This document shows positions 39,044-47,531 of a stretch of DNA of 64,000 nucleotides, piece after piece (the first letter of the stretch is position 1; each line of letters begins with the position of its first letter). Both the position numbers and the translations under genes were made by a program. Source of the DNA: Streptomyces sp. Alt3 (GTDB lineage Bacteria > Actinomycetota > Actinomycetes > Streptomycetales > Streptomycetaceae); NCBI RefSeq assembly GCF_030719215.1, contig NZ_CP120983.1, forward strand, positions 6,014,001 through 6,078,000, given 5' to 3'. Below the pieces are notes generated by a model. It was not told where the DNA came from. It saw only the letters and a list, made by a program, of their open reading frames with translations, and did no database searches.

Positions 39044-39394
39044 ATGCCGCAGATCACCGTCGACTACTCCGCCGAGCTCGACGACAGCTTCGACCGCCGC
39101 GGCTTCGCGCTGGCCCTGCACCCGCTCGTCGCCGAGACCGTGTCCACCAAGATCCCCGCCTGCAAGACCCGCTTCCGCCGGGCCGAGGACTCCGTCGTCG
39201 GTGACGCCGCCACGGGCGACTCCATCGTGAACGTCTCGATCGCGATGCTGCCCGGCAGGACCCCCGAGATCAAGGCGCAGCTGACGGAAGCCGTGCTGGA
39301 GCTGCTGGCCGGACACCTGAAGCCCGTGGACGGGCTCACCGTCCACGCCTCGGCCGAGATCCGGGACCTGGACGCGTCCTACCGCAAGGACTGA
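39044..39394 (+). CDS. 5-carboxymethyl-2-hydroxymuconate isomerase-like tautomerase
   Basis: 116 residues beginning MPQITVDYS; Pro after the initiator Met is the catalytic base of the tautomerase superfamily. RRAEDSVVGDA and FVNVSIAMLPGR-type strands (IVNVSIAMLPGRTPEIKAQL) match the CHMI subgroup, which isomerises homoprotocatechuate intermediates. No other catabolic genes are near, so the substrate is open. AGGAG precedes the ATG by 7 bases. The 3' end overlaps the convergent TetR gene by 16 bases. Confidence 0.85.
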   Translation: MPQITVDYSAELDDSFDRRGFALALHPLVAETVSTKIPACKTRFRRAEDSVVGDAATGDSIVNVSIAMLPGRTPEIKAQLTEAVLELLAGHLKPVDGLTVHASAEIRDLDASYRKD

Positions 39395-40113
39395 GGCAGC
39401 CGCTGCGGCGGGACGGCCGGTGCGGCGGGCGCCAGGACCGAGAGTCTGGTGAGCAGTTCGCCGAACGGGCCGTCCGCAGGCTCCTGCGAGAAGACCCGCA
39501 GCATCACGCCGGCCATCTCCTGGTCGTACGCCGCGCTCACCGCCCCCAGCGCCGCGAAGTCGTGCACCAGCTGCAACTCCAGCTCGGCACGCGGAACGCG
39601 CTTCCCGTCGAGCCAGAGCAGCGCCGTCGACTCGGCCAGCGACACCCACGACCGCACGACGAACTCCAGCCGCGCGGGCGGGGACACCACACCGAGATGC
39701 GCGATGATCTGCTCGTACGCCGCCTGGCGCACCCCGTCGACCAGGGCGTCGGCCGTCGACGAACCGCCGGCCGGACCGCCCCGCATCAGCGCGGCGAACC
39801 CCGGGCCGTGCTCCTCGACGAAGTCGAAGAACCGGTGCATCACCCGGATCAGCCTTGCACCCAGGGGCCCTTCGTGCGCCTCCAGGAAGCGGCCGGACAG
39901 CTCGTCGGCCGCCCGCTTCAGCGCCGCCTCGTACAGACTGCGCTTCCCCGGGAAGTAGTGGTAGACGAGCGGACGCGAGATACCGGCGGCCGACGCGATC
40001 TCGTCGATCGACACGTCGTCGGGCGAGCGGTGGCTGAACAACTCCAGGGCGACACCGATCAACTGGGCCCTGCGCTCCTCGACACCCATCCTGCGCCGTA
40101 CCCGGGTCGTCAT
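39379..40113 (-). CDS. TetR-family transcriptional regulator
   Basis: 244 residues. The HTH is clear (RRAQLIGVALELFSHRSPDD, VSIDEIASAAGISRPLVYHY, FPGKRSLY); the C-terminal domain is the usual helical ligand pocket. ATG 40113 starts the conserved region; the longer upstream frame is spurious. Its 3' end overlaps the tautomerase gene by 16 bases in convergent orientation. It may act on the paired palindromes before that gene. Confidence 0.9.
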   Translation of the reverse strand: MTTRVRRRMGVEERRAQLIGVALELFSHRSPDDVSIDEIASAAGISRPLVYHYFPGKRSLYEAALKRAADELSGRFLEAHEGPLGARLIRVMHRFFDFVEEHGPGFAALMRGGPAGGSSTADALVDGVRQAAYEQIIAHLGVVSPPARLEFVVRSWVSLAESTALLWLDGKRVPRAELELQLVHDFAALGAVSAAYDQEMAGVMLRVFSQEPADGPFGELLTRLSVLAPAAPAVPPQRLPQSLR

Positions 40114-40210
40114 GCCGAACAGCCTATCGGGGCAGGGGAGGTGGCCCCCATCCGCACTCCCACCGGCCGGTTCCCCGACTCCGGACGGCGTGCTCACCGG
40201 CCGTCCGGAG

Positions 40211-42136
40211 TCAGTGCAGCGAGCCCACCCGGCTGCCGTCCGCCAACAGCCCCGCGAGCCGGGGACGGTCACCCTCCGCCGCGGGCAGCGTCAGCAGCCG
40301 CCCGTCCGTCCGGCCCCGCACACCCCCGGACGCGGTCAGGGACGCGAACTGCCCCGAGCCCGCCGCCAGCACGTACCACCGCCCGCCCTCCGACCTCCAC
40401 AGCACGCCCGCCAGCACCCGCGGTCTGCGTGTCCCGCAGTCCGGCGAGTCCTCCGAACGTGCCGCCACCGCCCCCGGGGCCCGGGCGCCGCCCGACAGCT
40501 CGGGCGGCGCCTGGAACTGCGCCAGGACCCTGCTGCCCGTGCCCCGCCAGGTGTCCGCCCGGGTGCAGAACCACAGCGCGTCCCCCTCGCCCTCCGGCAG
40601 CCGCTGCTTCGCGTACGGCCAGGAGTTCACCGACCGGACGCCGTTCGACCGCACCGCCGGCAGCAGGCAGGCGGTACGCGCCCAGCTCTCCCGCTCGGCC
40701 CGCCCCGACACGTCGTGCGGCGCGGACGGCGCGCCGGACGTCAGACGTGCGGGCGTGAGCTCACCGAGATCCGTCATCAGCCGAGCCGCCGAGCCGTCCC
40801 GCAGCTCCAGGGCCTGCCAGGAACGGCAGTCCGCCCGTCCCTCCGACTCCGTACCCGGCCCCGTCAGCGGATCCGTCACCCCGTGACGGTCTCGGGGCAG
40901 CGGACGGGCCGCCCCGTGGGGCGCGAGCAGATCCCGTACGCCGACCTCCCGCACCCAGGGAGCGGTCAGATAGCGGATACGGCCGGCGCGGCGCTGAGCC
41001 ACCAGCGCGCCCGCCGCCACCGCGTCGGCGCCGTCCACCCGCGCGAAGTCCAGTGCGGCCCCCCTGGACGGATCGGCATTGCGCGGCTCCGCGTAACGCA
41101 CGACCCGCAGGCCGTCGTGGAACAGCACCACGGCGGCCGGGCCGACCTCGCCCGCGTACAGCAGCTGGGGCGGTCCCATCGGCGGACCGTCGGGGGTCCC
41201 GGGCGTCGCCGAGGAGACCACCGCCGGGCCGGGCCGGGCCCAGGCGGCGAGAGCGCGCCGCAGCAGGCCGGTGTCCCCGGTCCGGTCGCCGCGGGTCGGC
41301 CACACGCTGAAGTCCCGCCGTGCGGAGCTCCGCCAGAGGCCGTCGGGAACCCGGTGCAACGCGGCGGGATCCAGGGCCTGCTGAGCGGTGCGGTGGCGCG
41401 CGTAGAGCGGTGCGGAGGCGGCGCTCGGGCCGCCCAGACCGTCCCCCGGCATCAGCAGCAGAGTCCCGCAGACCAGGAGCGCGCCGGCGCCGGCCAGGAA
41501 CGTGCGCCCCCGGCGCCGGCGACGGGCCGGATCGGCCGGCCTGACCTGCAAGGAACACGGATCGAACTCCGGCGAGGCCAGCAGCGCGTGGGGCGCCGTG
41601 AACCCGTCGGCCTCCAGCAGCGACGCCCGTGGATCCCCGACGCCCACCGCGTCGAGCACCCGGCACACCTCTGCGTCGTCGAGCCCTTCGAGCCCCCGCA
41701 GCACATGCGCGGCCCGGCAGGGGGCGGACACCTCGGCGAGGGCCTGCTCCAGCGCCAGTTCGTCCGCTCCGCAGGAATGCGGAAAGAGCCGGAGCCCCCA
41801 CACCTGCGGTACCAGCGGAGGGAACTGCGCCCGGCGCGGCCGGGCGAACCGGAACAACGGCAGCCCCGCCTCCAGCGCGAGTCGCAGCACCCGAACACGC
41901 GCGTGAGCGTAGGCCTGCCCCGGGTCCGGGCCCTGTCCGGCGGCCAGGGCCCGCTGGGCCAGCCAGTGCGCCGACACCACCCGGCGGTTGCGGCCGAGCG
42001 AGGGCGCCAGCACGAGATACGCGATCCGCGCCAGCCTGGCGTAGTGCTCGGCGGGCACGGCCTCGGCCCGCTCCCCGGCGGCCTGCTCCGCGTACGGGCG
42101 GCCGGCGGACGGCGGTACTGCTCGCAGAGGGGGCAT
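40211..42136 (-). CDS. Large membrane-anchored protein of unknown function
   Basis: 641 residues. The first 200 are soluble and helical and recall a sigma-like segment (HYARLARIAYLVLAPSLGRN), with a single transmembrane helix near 212-232 after a basic RRRRRGR stretch, so the 400-residue C-terminal part should be extracytoplasmic. That part has scattered cysteines and no catalytic motif I recognise. It is divergent from the small lipoprotein gene at 42245. Confidence 0.75.
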   Translation of the reverse strand: MPPLRAVPPSAGRPYAEQAAGERAEAVPAEHYARLARIAYLVLAPSLGRNRRVVSAHWLAQRALAAGQGPDPGQAYAHARVRVLRLALEAGLPLFRFARPRRAQFPPLVPQVWGLRLFPHSCGADELALEQALAEVSAPCRAAHVLRGLEGLDDAEVCRVLDAVGVGDPRASLLEADGFTAPHALLASPEFDPCSLQVRPADPARRRRRGRTFLAGAGALLVCGTLLLMPGDGLGGPSAASAPLYARHRTAQQALDPAALHRVPDGLWRSSARRDFSVWPTRGDRTGDTGLLRRALAAWARPGPAVVSSATPGTPDGPPMGPPQLLYAGEVGPAAVVLFHDGLRVVRYAEPRNADPSRGAALDFARVDGADAVAAGALVAQRRAGRIRYLTAPWVREVGVRDLLAPHGAARPLPRDRHGVTDPLTGPGTESEGRADCRSWQALELRDGSAARLMTDLGELTPARLTSGAPSAPHDVSGRAERESWARTACLLPAVRSNGVRSVNSWPYAKQRLPEGEGDALWFCTRADTWRGTGSRVLAQFQAPPELSGGARAPGAVAARSEDSPDCGTRRPRVLAGVLWRSEGGRWYVLAAGSGQFASLTASGGVRGRTDGRLLTLPAAEGDRPRLAGLLADGSRVGSLH

Positions 42137-42244
42137 GTTCAGCTGAACGAGCGAATGGTGCGATGGTCACTCCGGCCTGAACGCTCCGGGGCGGGTTGCG
42201 CGGTTTCCCCGCGCGCGCCGGGAGCACCGGGGCACGATGGCCGT

Positions 42245-42739
42245 ATGGCGCAGCAGTCGGGATGGCGACGAGGACGGGTCCGCCGGACACCGGCGGCCGT
42301 ACGCGCGGGGCTCGCCCTGCTCACGGCGTGCGGGGCGCTCACCGCGTGCGGCGGGGGAGCGGACGGGACCGACCGGCCCGCCGTACCGCCCACCGCGAGC
42401 GGGACCCTGGAACAGCTCGCGTCGAAGGCGGACTGCGACCCGAGGCTGCAGACCGACGCCGAAGAGCTCCGGCAGGCCAACTGCACCACCGGTGACGGGC
42501 GTTACGTGCTCGCCACCTTCGCCACCGACCGCGGACAGCGGGAGTGGATCAACGAGGCCAACGACTACGGCGGCTCCTACCTCGTCGGCCGGAGATGGGT
42601 CGCGGTCGGTGACCCGGAGGTGGTCGCGGCGCTGCGCGGCCGGCTCGGGGGGACGGTGGAGACCGCCTCGCCGCACCACTCGGGGAACAGTGGCGGTGGG
42701 GGGAGCGAGGAAGGGCACTCCGGTCACCACGGGAGCTGA
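42245..42739 (+). CDS. Small putative lipoprotein
   Basis: 164 residues. The N-terminus RAGLALLTACGALTACGGGA has a charged start, short hydrophobic core and LTAC-G lipobox (Cys near 35). Mature part: two cysteines (KADCDP, ANCTTG), a compact domain with YVLATFATDRGQREWINEAN and a His/Gly/Ser-rich tail ending GHSGHHGS. No known family is recognised. Confidence 0.75.
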   Translation: MAQQSGWRRGRVRRTPAAVRAGLALLTACGALTACGGGADGTDRPAVPPTASGTLEQLASKADCDPRLQTDAEELRQANCTTGDGRYVLATFATDRGQREWINEANDYGGSYLVGRRWVAVGDPEVVAALRGRLGGTVETASPHHSGNSGGGGSEEGHSGHHGS

Positions 42740-42796
42740 CCGCGCAGGTTCGCGGGGCGGCCGGACGACGTCGTCGGATCCGCCGGGGGTGCCGGG

Positions 42797-44314
42797 TCAG
42801 CGGCACCTGCGTCCGCCGTTGATGCAGCTCACCACCTTCTTCATCAGCTTGTCGTCGAAGACGTTGATGAAGTCGCCGTGATCGGTGCCGGGCTTGTGCA
42901 GCTGCTCGGGGAAGGAGTCGACGGCGAAGCCGGGGCCCGGCGGGACGTCGTAGACGATGCGCTGGACCAGCTGGGGAACGGCCCTGAAGCCGGCCGGGCA
43001 CCGCCCGTCCTGCTGCGCGAACGCCACATGGGTGCGGTGGTTGGCGCTGTCGGTGTTCCGGCCGTCCCAGCAGCTCTGGAAGGCGAAGGACCGCACGACC
43101 TGACTGCCTTCGGGACAGATCGGGTACTTGTCCGCGAGCCGCCTGTCCTCGAAACCGGTGCAGCTCCAGGACGCGTTGGCGTTGGCGTCGCCGTTGGTGA
43201 AGGACTTGGCGTCGCCCGTGATGATCCGCAGGAAGCGCGGCATGGCCGTGACCTTCCCGGCGGGTGATCCGACGAACTTCAGCGTGACCTGCGACGGGGT
43301 CTGGATCTCCCCGGTGTTCTGGTCCCTGCCGCCGCCGTCCGCGTCCACGTCGTTCTCGTCCTGGCCGTTCTGCAGCCGGAGCACGGGCCAGTAGTACGTG
43401 GACCTGTCGCCCTGGTTCCGGCAGGTCGTCCCACCGCCGGCCAGGTCGTCGTCGCCCGCGAACGCGTCGGTCGCCTGGTTCCCCACGTAGTCGTGCATGT
43501 GGTGGGCGCCGTTGCTCACGCCGGGGGCGGCGATGACGTTGTCCGGGTTGAACTTGCCGTTCTCGTTGCGGCCGCAGTCCGTGGTGAACGTGCCCCGCGA
43601 GGCGCCCCGGCGGTTGCGGGGGCGGTCCGTGTCCGGCTGGACGGACCGGATGTCGACGAAGTCGGCCGCCTCGGGGCCGTTGCCCACCTGGCCTCCCTGG
43701 TCGCCGCCCTCGCCGCCGCCCCCGTCCTGGCCGCCGTCCTGGCCCTGGGCCGTGCCGTCCCCGGGGCCCTGGCCGCCGTCGCCGCCACCCTGGTCGTCAC
43801 CGTCAGCGTCACCGCCCCCGTCGTCCGTACCGCTCTGGTCGTCGGCGCGGAGGCCGCACCCCGCGAGGCCGTCCAGGCCCTGCGGCCGGTTGCCCGCCAC
43901 CCGTTCGACGGCGGTCCCGATCCGGTCGAGACTGGCCGCCCGCTTCGCTCTCAACGGCCCGAGCACGGCGTTGTCGGCGAGATCCGGGTCCCGGGCGATC
44001 CGCTCCTTCCGGTCCGCGAACTGGCGGTACGCATCGGTGATCTGCGTATCCATCGCGGCCAGCTCGCGGTCGACCTCCGGCCGGGCCCGGTCCGGCACGT
44101 CGGGCAGGGCCAGCCCCGCGTCCGGGCAGTCGATGGTGGACATCTGGCGGGCCACGTCCTGGAACCGCCCGGGAGACGGACCGGACGCGCCTTCCCCCGC
44201 GCTCGCGTAGACGTTGACCGCGACCAGCCCACCTCCACCCAGGATCAGCGCGGCCGAGGCGGCGATCGCCCGGTTGGCCGGAGTCGAACGTTTCTTGCGC
44301 GATGTGCGTCCCAT
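42797..44314 (-). CDS. Secreted DUF1996 protein with Asp/Gly-rich linker
   Basis: 505 residues. An N-terminal signal or anchor helix (about 16-38), a helical region to about 150, a Gly/Asp/Gln low-complexity linker (about 158-220), then the DUF1996 domain: HHMHDYVGNQATDAF, TYYWPVLRLQNG, CPEGSQVVRSFAFQSCWDG, HRTHVAFAQQDGRCP and HGDFINVF. The conserved His, Cys and Asp suggest a metal-dependent or carbohydrate-related extracellular role, as in fungal relatives, but the function is unknown. Confidence 0.87.
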   Translation of the reverse strand: MGRTSRKKRSTPANRAIAASAALILGGGGLVAVNVYASAGEGASGPSPGRFQDVARQMSTIDCPDAGLALPDVPDRARPEVDRELAAMDTQITDAYRQFADRKERIARDPDLADNAVLGPLRAKRAASLDRIGTAVERVAGNRPQGLDGLAGCGLRADDQSGTDDGGGDADGDDQGGGDGGQGPGDGTAQGQDGGQDGGGGEGGDQGGQVGNGPEAADFVDIRSVQPDTDRPRNRRGASRGTFTTDCGRNENGKFNPDNVIAAPGVSNGAHHMHDYVGNQATDAFAGDDDLAGGGTTCRNQGDRSTYYWPVLRLQNGQDENDVDADGGGRDQNTGEIQTPSQVTLKFVGSPAGKVTAMPRFLRIITGDAKSFTNGDANANASWSCTGFEDRRLADKYPICPEGSQVVRSFAFQSCWDGRNTDSANHRTHVAFAQQDGRCPAGFRAVPQLVQRIVYDVPPGPGFAVDSFPEQLHKPGTDHGDFINVFDDKLMKKVVSCINGGRRCR

Positions 44315-44421
44315 GGAACTCCTCCGCTTCGGGGCTTCGAGTCAGAAGCGTGACGTCCCATACGGAACGCGGGCCCCGCCCGTTCAGACCGCCGCGGAAT
44401 TCGTCCCGGAGGGGCCTGAGG

Positions 44422-45069
44422 TCAGCCCCGGTCGAGGTAGGCGAGGACCGCGAGCACACGGCGGTTGTCGTCGTCCGACACCGGCAGCCCCAGCTTGCCG
44501 AAGATGTTCGAGGTGTGCTTGGCCACCGCCCGCTCCGTGACCACCATCTGCGCGGCGATCGCCACGTTCGAACGGCCCTGTGCCATCAGCTCCATGACCT
44601 CGCGCTCCCGGGGCGTCAGGGCACCCATCGGCTCGTCCACCGAGCGCCGCGACAGCAGCTGCGAGATGACCTGGGGATCCATCGCCGTACCGCCCGCCGC
44701 CACCCGGCGCACCGCGTCGATGAACTGGTCGGCGTCGAACACCCGGTCCTTCAGCAGATAGCCGATGCCGCCGTTGCCGTCTGCCAGCAGCTCCCGGGCG
44801 TACAACTGCTCCACGTGCTGTGACAGGACGAGCACGGGCAGCCCCGGCCGGTCGCGGCGGGCGGTCAGCGCGCACTGCAGGCCCTCGTCCGTGTGGGACG
44901 GCGGGAGCCTGACGTCGACGACGGCGACGTCCGGCCGCAGTTCCGCCAGGGCCTTCGCCAGTTCGGGCCCGCTCTCGACTGCCGCCGCGATCTCGAAATC
45001 GTAGGCTTCCAGCATCCGCACGAGGCCGTCACGGAGCAGGAAGAGATCTTCGGCTAGGACAACGCGCAA
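44422..45069 (-). CDS. NarL/LuxR-type response regulator
   Basis: 215 residues. Receiver domain with Asp52 as phosphoacceptor (VAVVDVRLPP), Asp8 in the acidic pocket and the switch/Lys region YLLKDRV; C-terminal LuxR HTH (LTPREREVMELMAQGRSNVA, VTERAVAKHTSNIFGKL). Start is TTG 45069 with GGAG 5 bases upstream, inside the end of the kinase gene (16-base overlap), so the pair is tightly coupled. Confidence 0.93.
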   Translation of the reverse strand: MRVVLAEDLFLLRDGLVRMLEAYDFEIAAAVESGPELAKALAELRPDVAVVDVRLPPSHTDEGLQCALTARRDRPGLPVLVLSQHVEQLYARELLADGNGGIGYLLKDRVFDADQFIDAVRRVAAGGTAMDPQVISQLLSRRSVDEPMGALTPREREVMELMAQGRSNVAIAAQMVVTERAVAKHTSNIFGKLGLPVSDDDNRRVLAVLAYLDRG

Positions 45070-46319
45070 GGGATCTCCATGGTCACCATGGTGGGGCCGC
45101 CCGCAGGGCTGCTGACGGCCAGTACGCCGTCGAATGTACCCAGCCGGCGTTCGATTCCGCCGAGCCCCGAGCCGGTGCCGATCGCCGCGCCACCCCTGCC
45201 GTTGTCCGTGACCGAGATGCGCAGCATCCCCTCGCTGTGATGGACGTCCACCCAGAGGCGGTCCGCGCCCGCGTGCTTCACCGTGTTCGTCAGCACCTCG
45301 CTGACGGCGAAGTACGCCGCCGACTCGACCGGGGCCTCGGCGCGGCCGGAGAGTTCCACGGTCACCTCCGAGGCGACCGGCAGCCGGAGGGCCAGTGCCT
45401 TCACCGCGTCCCCGAGTCCGCGTTCCGCGAGAACCGGCGGGTGGATGCCCCGTACGAGATCACGCAGTTCGGTCAGTGCCTCCGCGGAGGAGGCACGCGC
45501 CATCGCCAGCATCCTCTTCGCCTGCGCGGGGTCCTTCTCGACGAGCGCCTCGATGGTGCCGAGGTTCATGCCCATCGCGACCAGCCGGGCCTGCGCCCCG
45601 TCGTGCAGATCCCTCTCGATGCGACGCAGTTCGGAGGCGGCCGTGTCCACGGCCTCGTGCCGGGTCTCGGTGAGCCGGTCGATGCGCTGCGCGAGTTCTT
45701 CCTGGGTGGGCGCCAGAACCGACCGTGCCAGCACGAAGTGCAGCCGCAGCAGGGGCTTGCTCGCCCACACACCACCGAGGAGGAGCACGACGCCGAGGGC
45801 CGCCGCGGCCAGCCCCGTCGCCTGGCTGTCGACCGGCACGAAGGCGTACCAGTACGCGTCGTCCTCGAACACCCGCCACAGCCCCGCCGCCAGGACGAGC
45901 CCCTCCACCGGATAGACCAGCAGGGCCCAGCAGAAGACCAGCAGCACGAAGCCGGCGGTCATGTCGAGCAGCAGCCACCGCAGGTCCCGCCAGGTCGCCG
46001 GGTCCTTCAGGATCAGCGTGGTGCGCTCGACCTGTCCGGTGAAGCCGTCCCGCACATCCTTGGGGAACGGCCGGTAGGGGGTCGGGATGCGGATGTCCGA
46101 CCACTTCGCCGCGAGCAGCCGGCGCCGGTCGGCGTGCTTTCGCACCGCCTCCGTGAGCTTGGGCGTGGTGACCAGGCCCAGGCCCAGCATGATGAGGGTG
46201 AAGGAGAGCAGCGACAGGACGAAGAGGACGGCCGAGCCCGCGAGAGCCTCGAAGGAGAGGACGAACGCCCGCCCACCGCTCCGCAGCGCGGTCCGTGCCC
46301 GGCTCTTGGCCGATCTCAT
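45054..46319 (-). CDS. Two-component sensor histidine kinase (HisKA_3)
   Basis: 421 residues. Membrane segments at about 20-50, 114-148 and 168-188 form a DesK-like sensor; the dimerisation box ELRRIERDLHDGAQARLVAM holds His239; the ATPase has SEVLTNTVKHAGA and SVTDNGRGG, GSGLGGIERR. No extracellular domain is large enough for ligand binding, so it probably senses a membrane or intramembrane signal. ATG 46319 follows GGGGAGA; the 39-codon longer frame covers that site and is rejected. Confidence 0.92.
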   Translation of the reverse strand: MRSAKSRARTALRSGGRAFVLSFEALAGSAVLFVLSLLSFTLIMLGLGLVTTPKLTEAVRKHADRRRLLAAKWSDIRIPTPYRPFPKDVRDGFTGQVERTTLILKDPATWRDLRWLLLDMTAGFVLLVFCWALLVYPVEGLVLAAGLWRVFEDDAYWYAFVPVDSQATGLAAAALGVVLLLGGVWASKPLLRLHFVLARSVLAPTQEELAQRIDRLTETRHEAVDTAASELRRIERDLHDGAQARLVAMGMNLGTIEALVEKDPAQAKRMLAMARASSAEALTELRDLVRGIHPPVLAERGLGDAVKALALRLPVASEVTVELSGRAEAPVESAAYFAVSEVLTNTVKHAGADRLWVDVHHSEGMLRISVTDNGRGGAAIGTGSGLGGIERRLGTFDGVLAVSSPAGGPTMVTMEIPCALS

Positions 46320-46466
46320 GATGGTGTCTCCCCTCGCCGGGCCCCACGTCGGATCCCGTTCGGCACCCAGTCTCCCCCGCGCCCCCGGGGCACCGTCAGC
46401 CGTTCCGCCACCCGACGGGGGTGTACCTGGCACCACCCCCCACGCCTTCCCGGTGGCCCGTTATGC

Positions 46467-46500
46467 CAGGAGGCCCCGGGTCCGGACCCGGGGCCTCCTG
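46467..46500. terminator. 34-bp perfect palindrome terminator after glnRII
   Basis: Arms of 14 bp (46467-46480 and 46487-46500) around TCCGGA, so the entire 34 bases are a perfect palindrome. It is 17 bases beyond the glnRII stop. Confidence 0.75.
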
Positions 46501-46516
46501 TACGTACGGTGTGCGA

Positions 46517-47146
46517 TCAGGGCGCGTACTTGTAGCCCACCCGCCGCACGGTCTGGATCGAGCGGCGGTGCTCGGCGCCCAGCTTGCGGCGGAGCCGGGC
46601 CACGTGGACGTCGACGGTGCGCCCGTCGCCCACATGCCCGTACCCCCAGACCGTCGTCACCAGCTGATCGCGGGTGTGCACCCGGTGCGGGTGGGCCACC
46701 AGGTGCGCCAGCAGCTCGAACTCGAGGTAGGTCAGGTCGAGGGTGACGCCGTCCACGGCGGCGGTGCGCCGGGTGGAGTCGATCTGCACGGGACCGCCCG
46801 CCGGCACGTCGGGCGCGGGCTCCGGGACGAAGGCACGGTGCTGGGCGGACGCCACCGCCCCGGCCAGGGCCGGCTGCTGGTCGGCGGGCACGAGGACCAG
46901 GTAACCGACCATCGGCGGCCGGCCGGGCAGAGCGGGCAGCGTGTGCTGGGGCGCGGGCAGCCAGGTGGCGCCCGGCGGCAGGAAGTCGGCCACCTCCGCG
47001 AGGCCGGCGACCTCGTCACGGTCGACGGCACGCAGCCGGTGGCGGTTGGGGGACAGGGTGTTGCGAGCGGTGGTGGTGGCCGCAGCGGACACCGCGGTCG
47101 CCGCGGTGGCGGCGGACGCGGTGGAGAAGGTACGGGTGTTCGCCAT
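46517..47146 (-). CDS. glnRII: OmpR-type winged-helix regulator without receiver, GlnRII-like
   Basis: 209 residues. The Ala/Thr-rich first 40 and a degenerate middle region (no phosphorylatable Asp or receiver motifs) precede a full OmpR/PhoB DNA-binding domain: LTYLEFELLAHLVAHPHRVH, TRDQLVTTVWGYG, RTVDVHVARLRRKLG, TVRRVGYKYAP. In Streptomyces coelicolor GlnRII, encoded close to glnII, is such a regulator and helps control glnA and glnII; position and domain content agree. It reads towards a strong palindrome terminator. Confidence 0.8.
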   Translation of the reverse strand: MANTRTFSTASAATAATAVSAAATTTARNTLSPNRHRLRAVDRDEVAGLAEVADFLPPGATWLPAPQHTLPALPGRPPMVGYLVLVPADQQPALAGAVASAQHRAFVPEPAPDVPAGGPVQIDSTRRTAAVDGVTLDLTYLEFELLAHLVAHPHRVHTRDQLVTTVWGYGHVGDGRTVDVHVARLRRKLGAEHRRSIQTVRRVGYKYAP

Positions 47147-47225
47147 GAGGGGTCAGCTCTTTCGCGCGAGGAGTCGTCGAGGACGTACGTCGTGCGCGCG
47201 GGCCGAAGGCCGGGATGAGGCGGCT

Positions 47226-47345
47226 TTAGAGGGCCTGCGCGTTCCACGCGCGGCAACACACCCGGTCGAAGTCATGGTGCTGACGGGAGGGCCAGAACGG
47301 CTCGAGGTCGCTGCGACCCGATGCGGTGTACTGGTGACTGGCCAT
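47226..47345 (-). CDS. 39-residue conserved-looking peptide between glnRII and glnII
   Basis: ATG 47345 with AGGGG about 6 bases upstream gives MASHQYTASGRSDLEPFWPS followed by RQHHDFDRVCCRAWNAQAL. It is aromatic, charged and has two adjacent cysteines, unlike random GC-rich frames. No promoter is obvious. It could be a leader peptide or a small metal-binding or redox peptide. I recall similar small genes near glnII in other Streptomyces but cannot check. Low-GC bases around its start differ from the flanks. Confidence 0.6.
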   Translation of the reverse strand: MASHQYTASGRSDLEPFWPSRQHHDFDRVCCRAWNAQAL

Positions 47346-47481
47346 GCCCCTATTGAAGCAGAGTTCGGCGCCGCGCAGCAGGGTCCTCTCACCCGTCGAT
47401 ACGGACCGCTGTGTCAGGTTCCTCACCGTCCCCTCACGTACCTGCCGTTCCCACCCGTTCGGGCCGTCCCGGCGGGTACGC

Positions 47482-47514
47482 CGAAGGGGCGCCCGGTGGA
47501 CGGGCGCCCCTTCG
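47482..47514. terminator. Terminator after glnII
   Basis: Perfect 14-bp arms CGAAGGGGCGCCCG (47482-47495) and CGGGCGCCCCTTCG (47501-47514), loop GTGGA, 17 bases beyond the glnII stop. Confidence 0.85.
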
Positions 47515-47531
47515 TGACGGACGGTGCCGGA

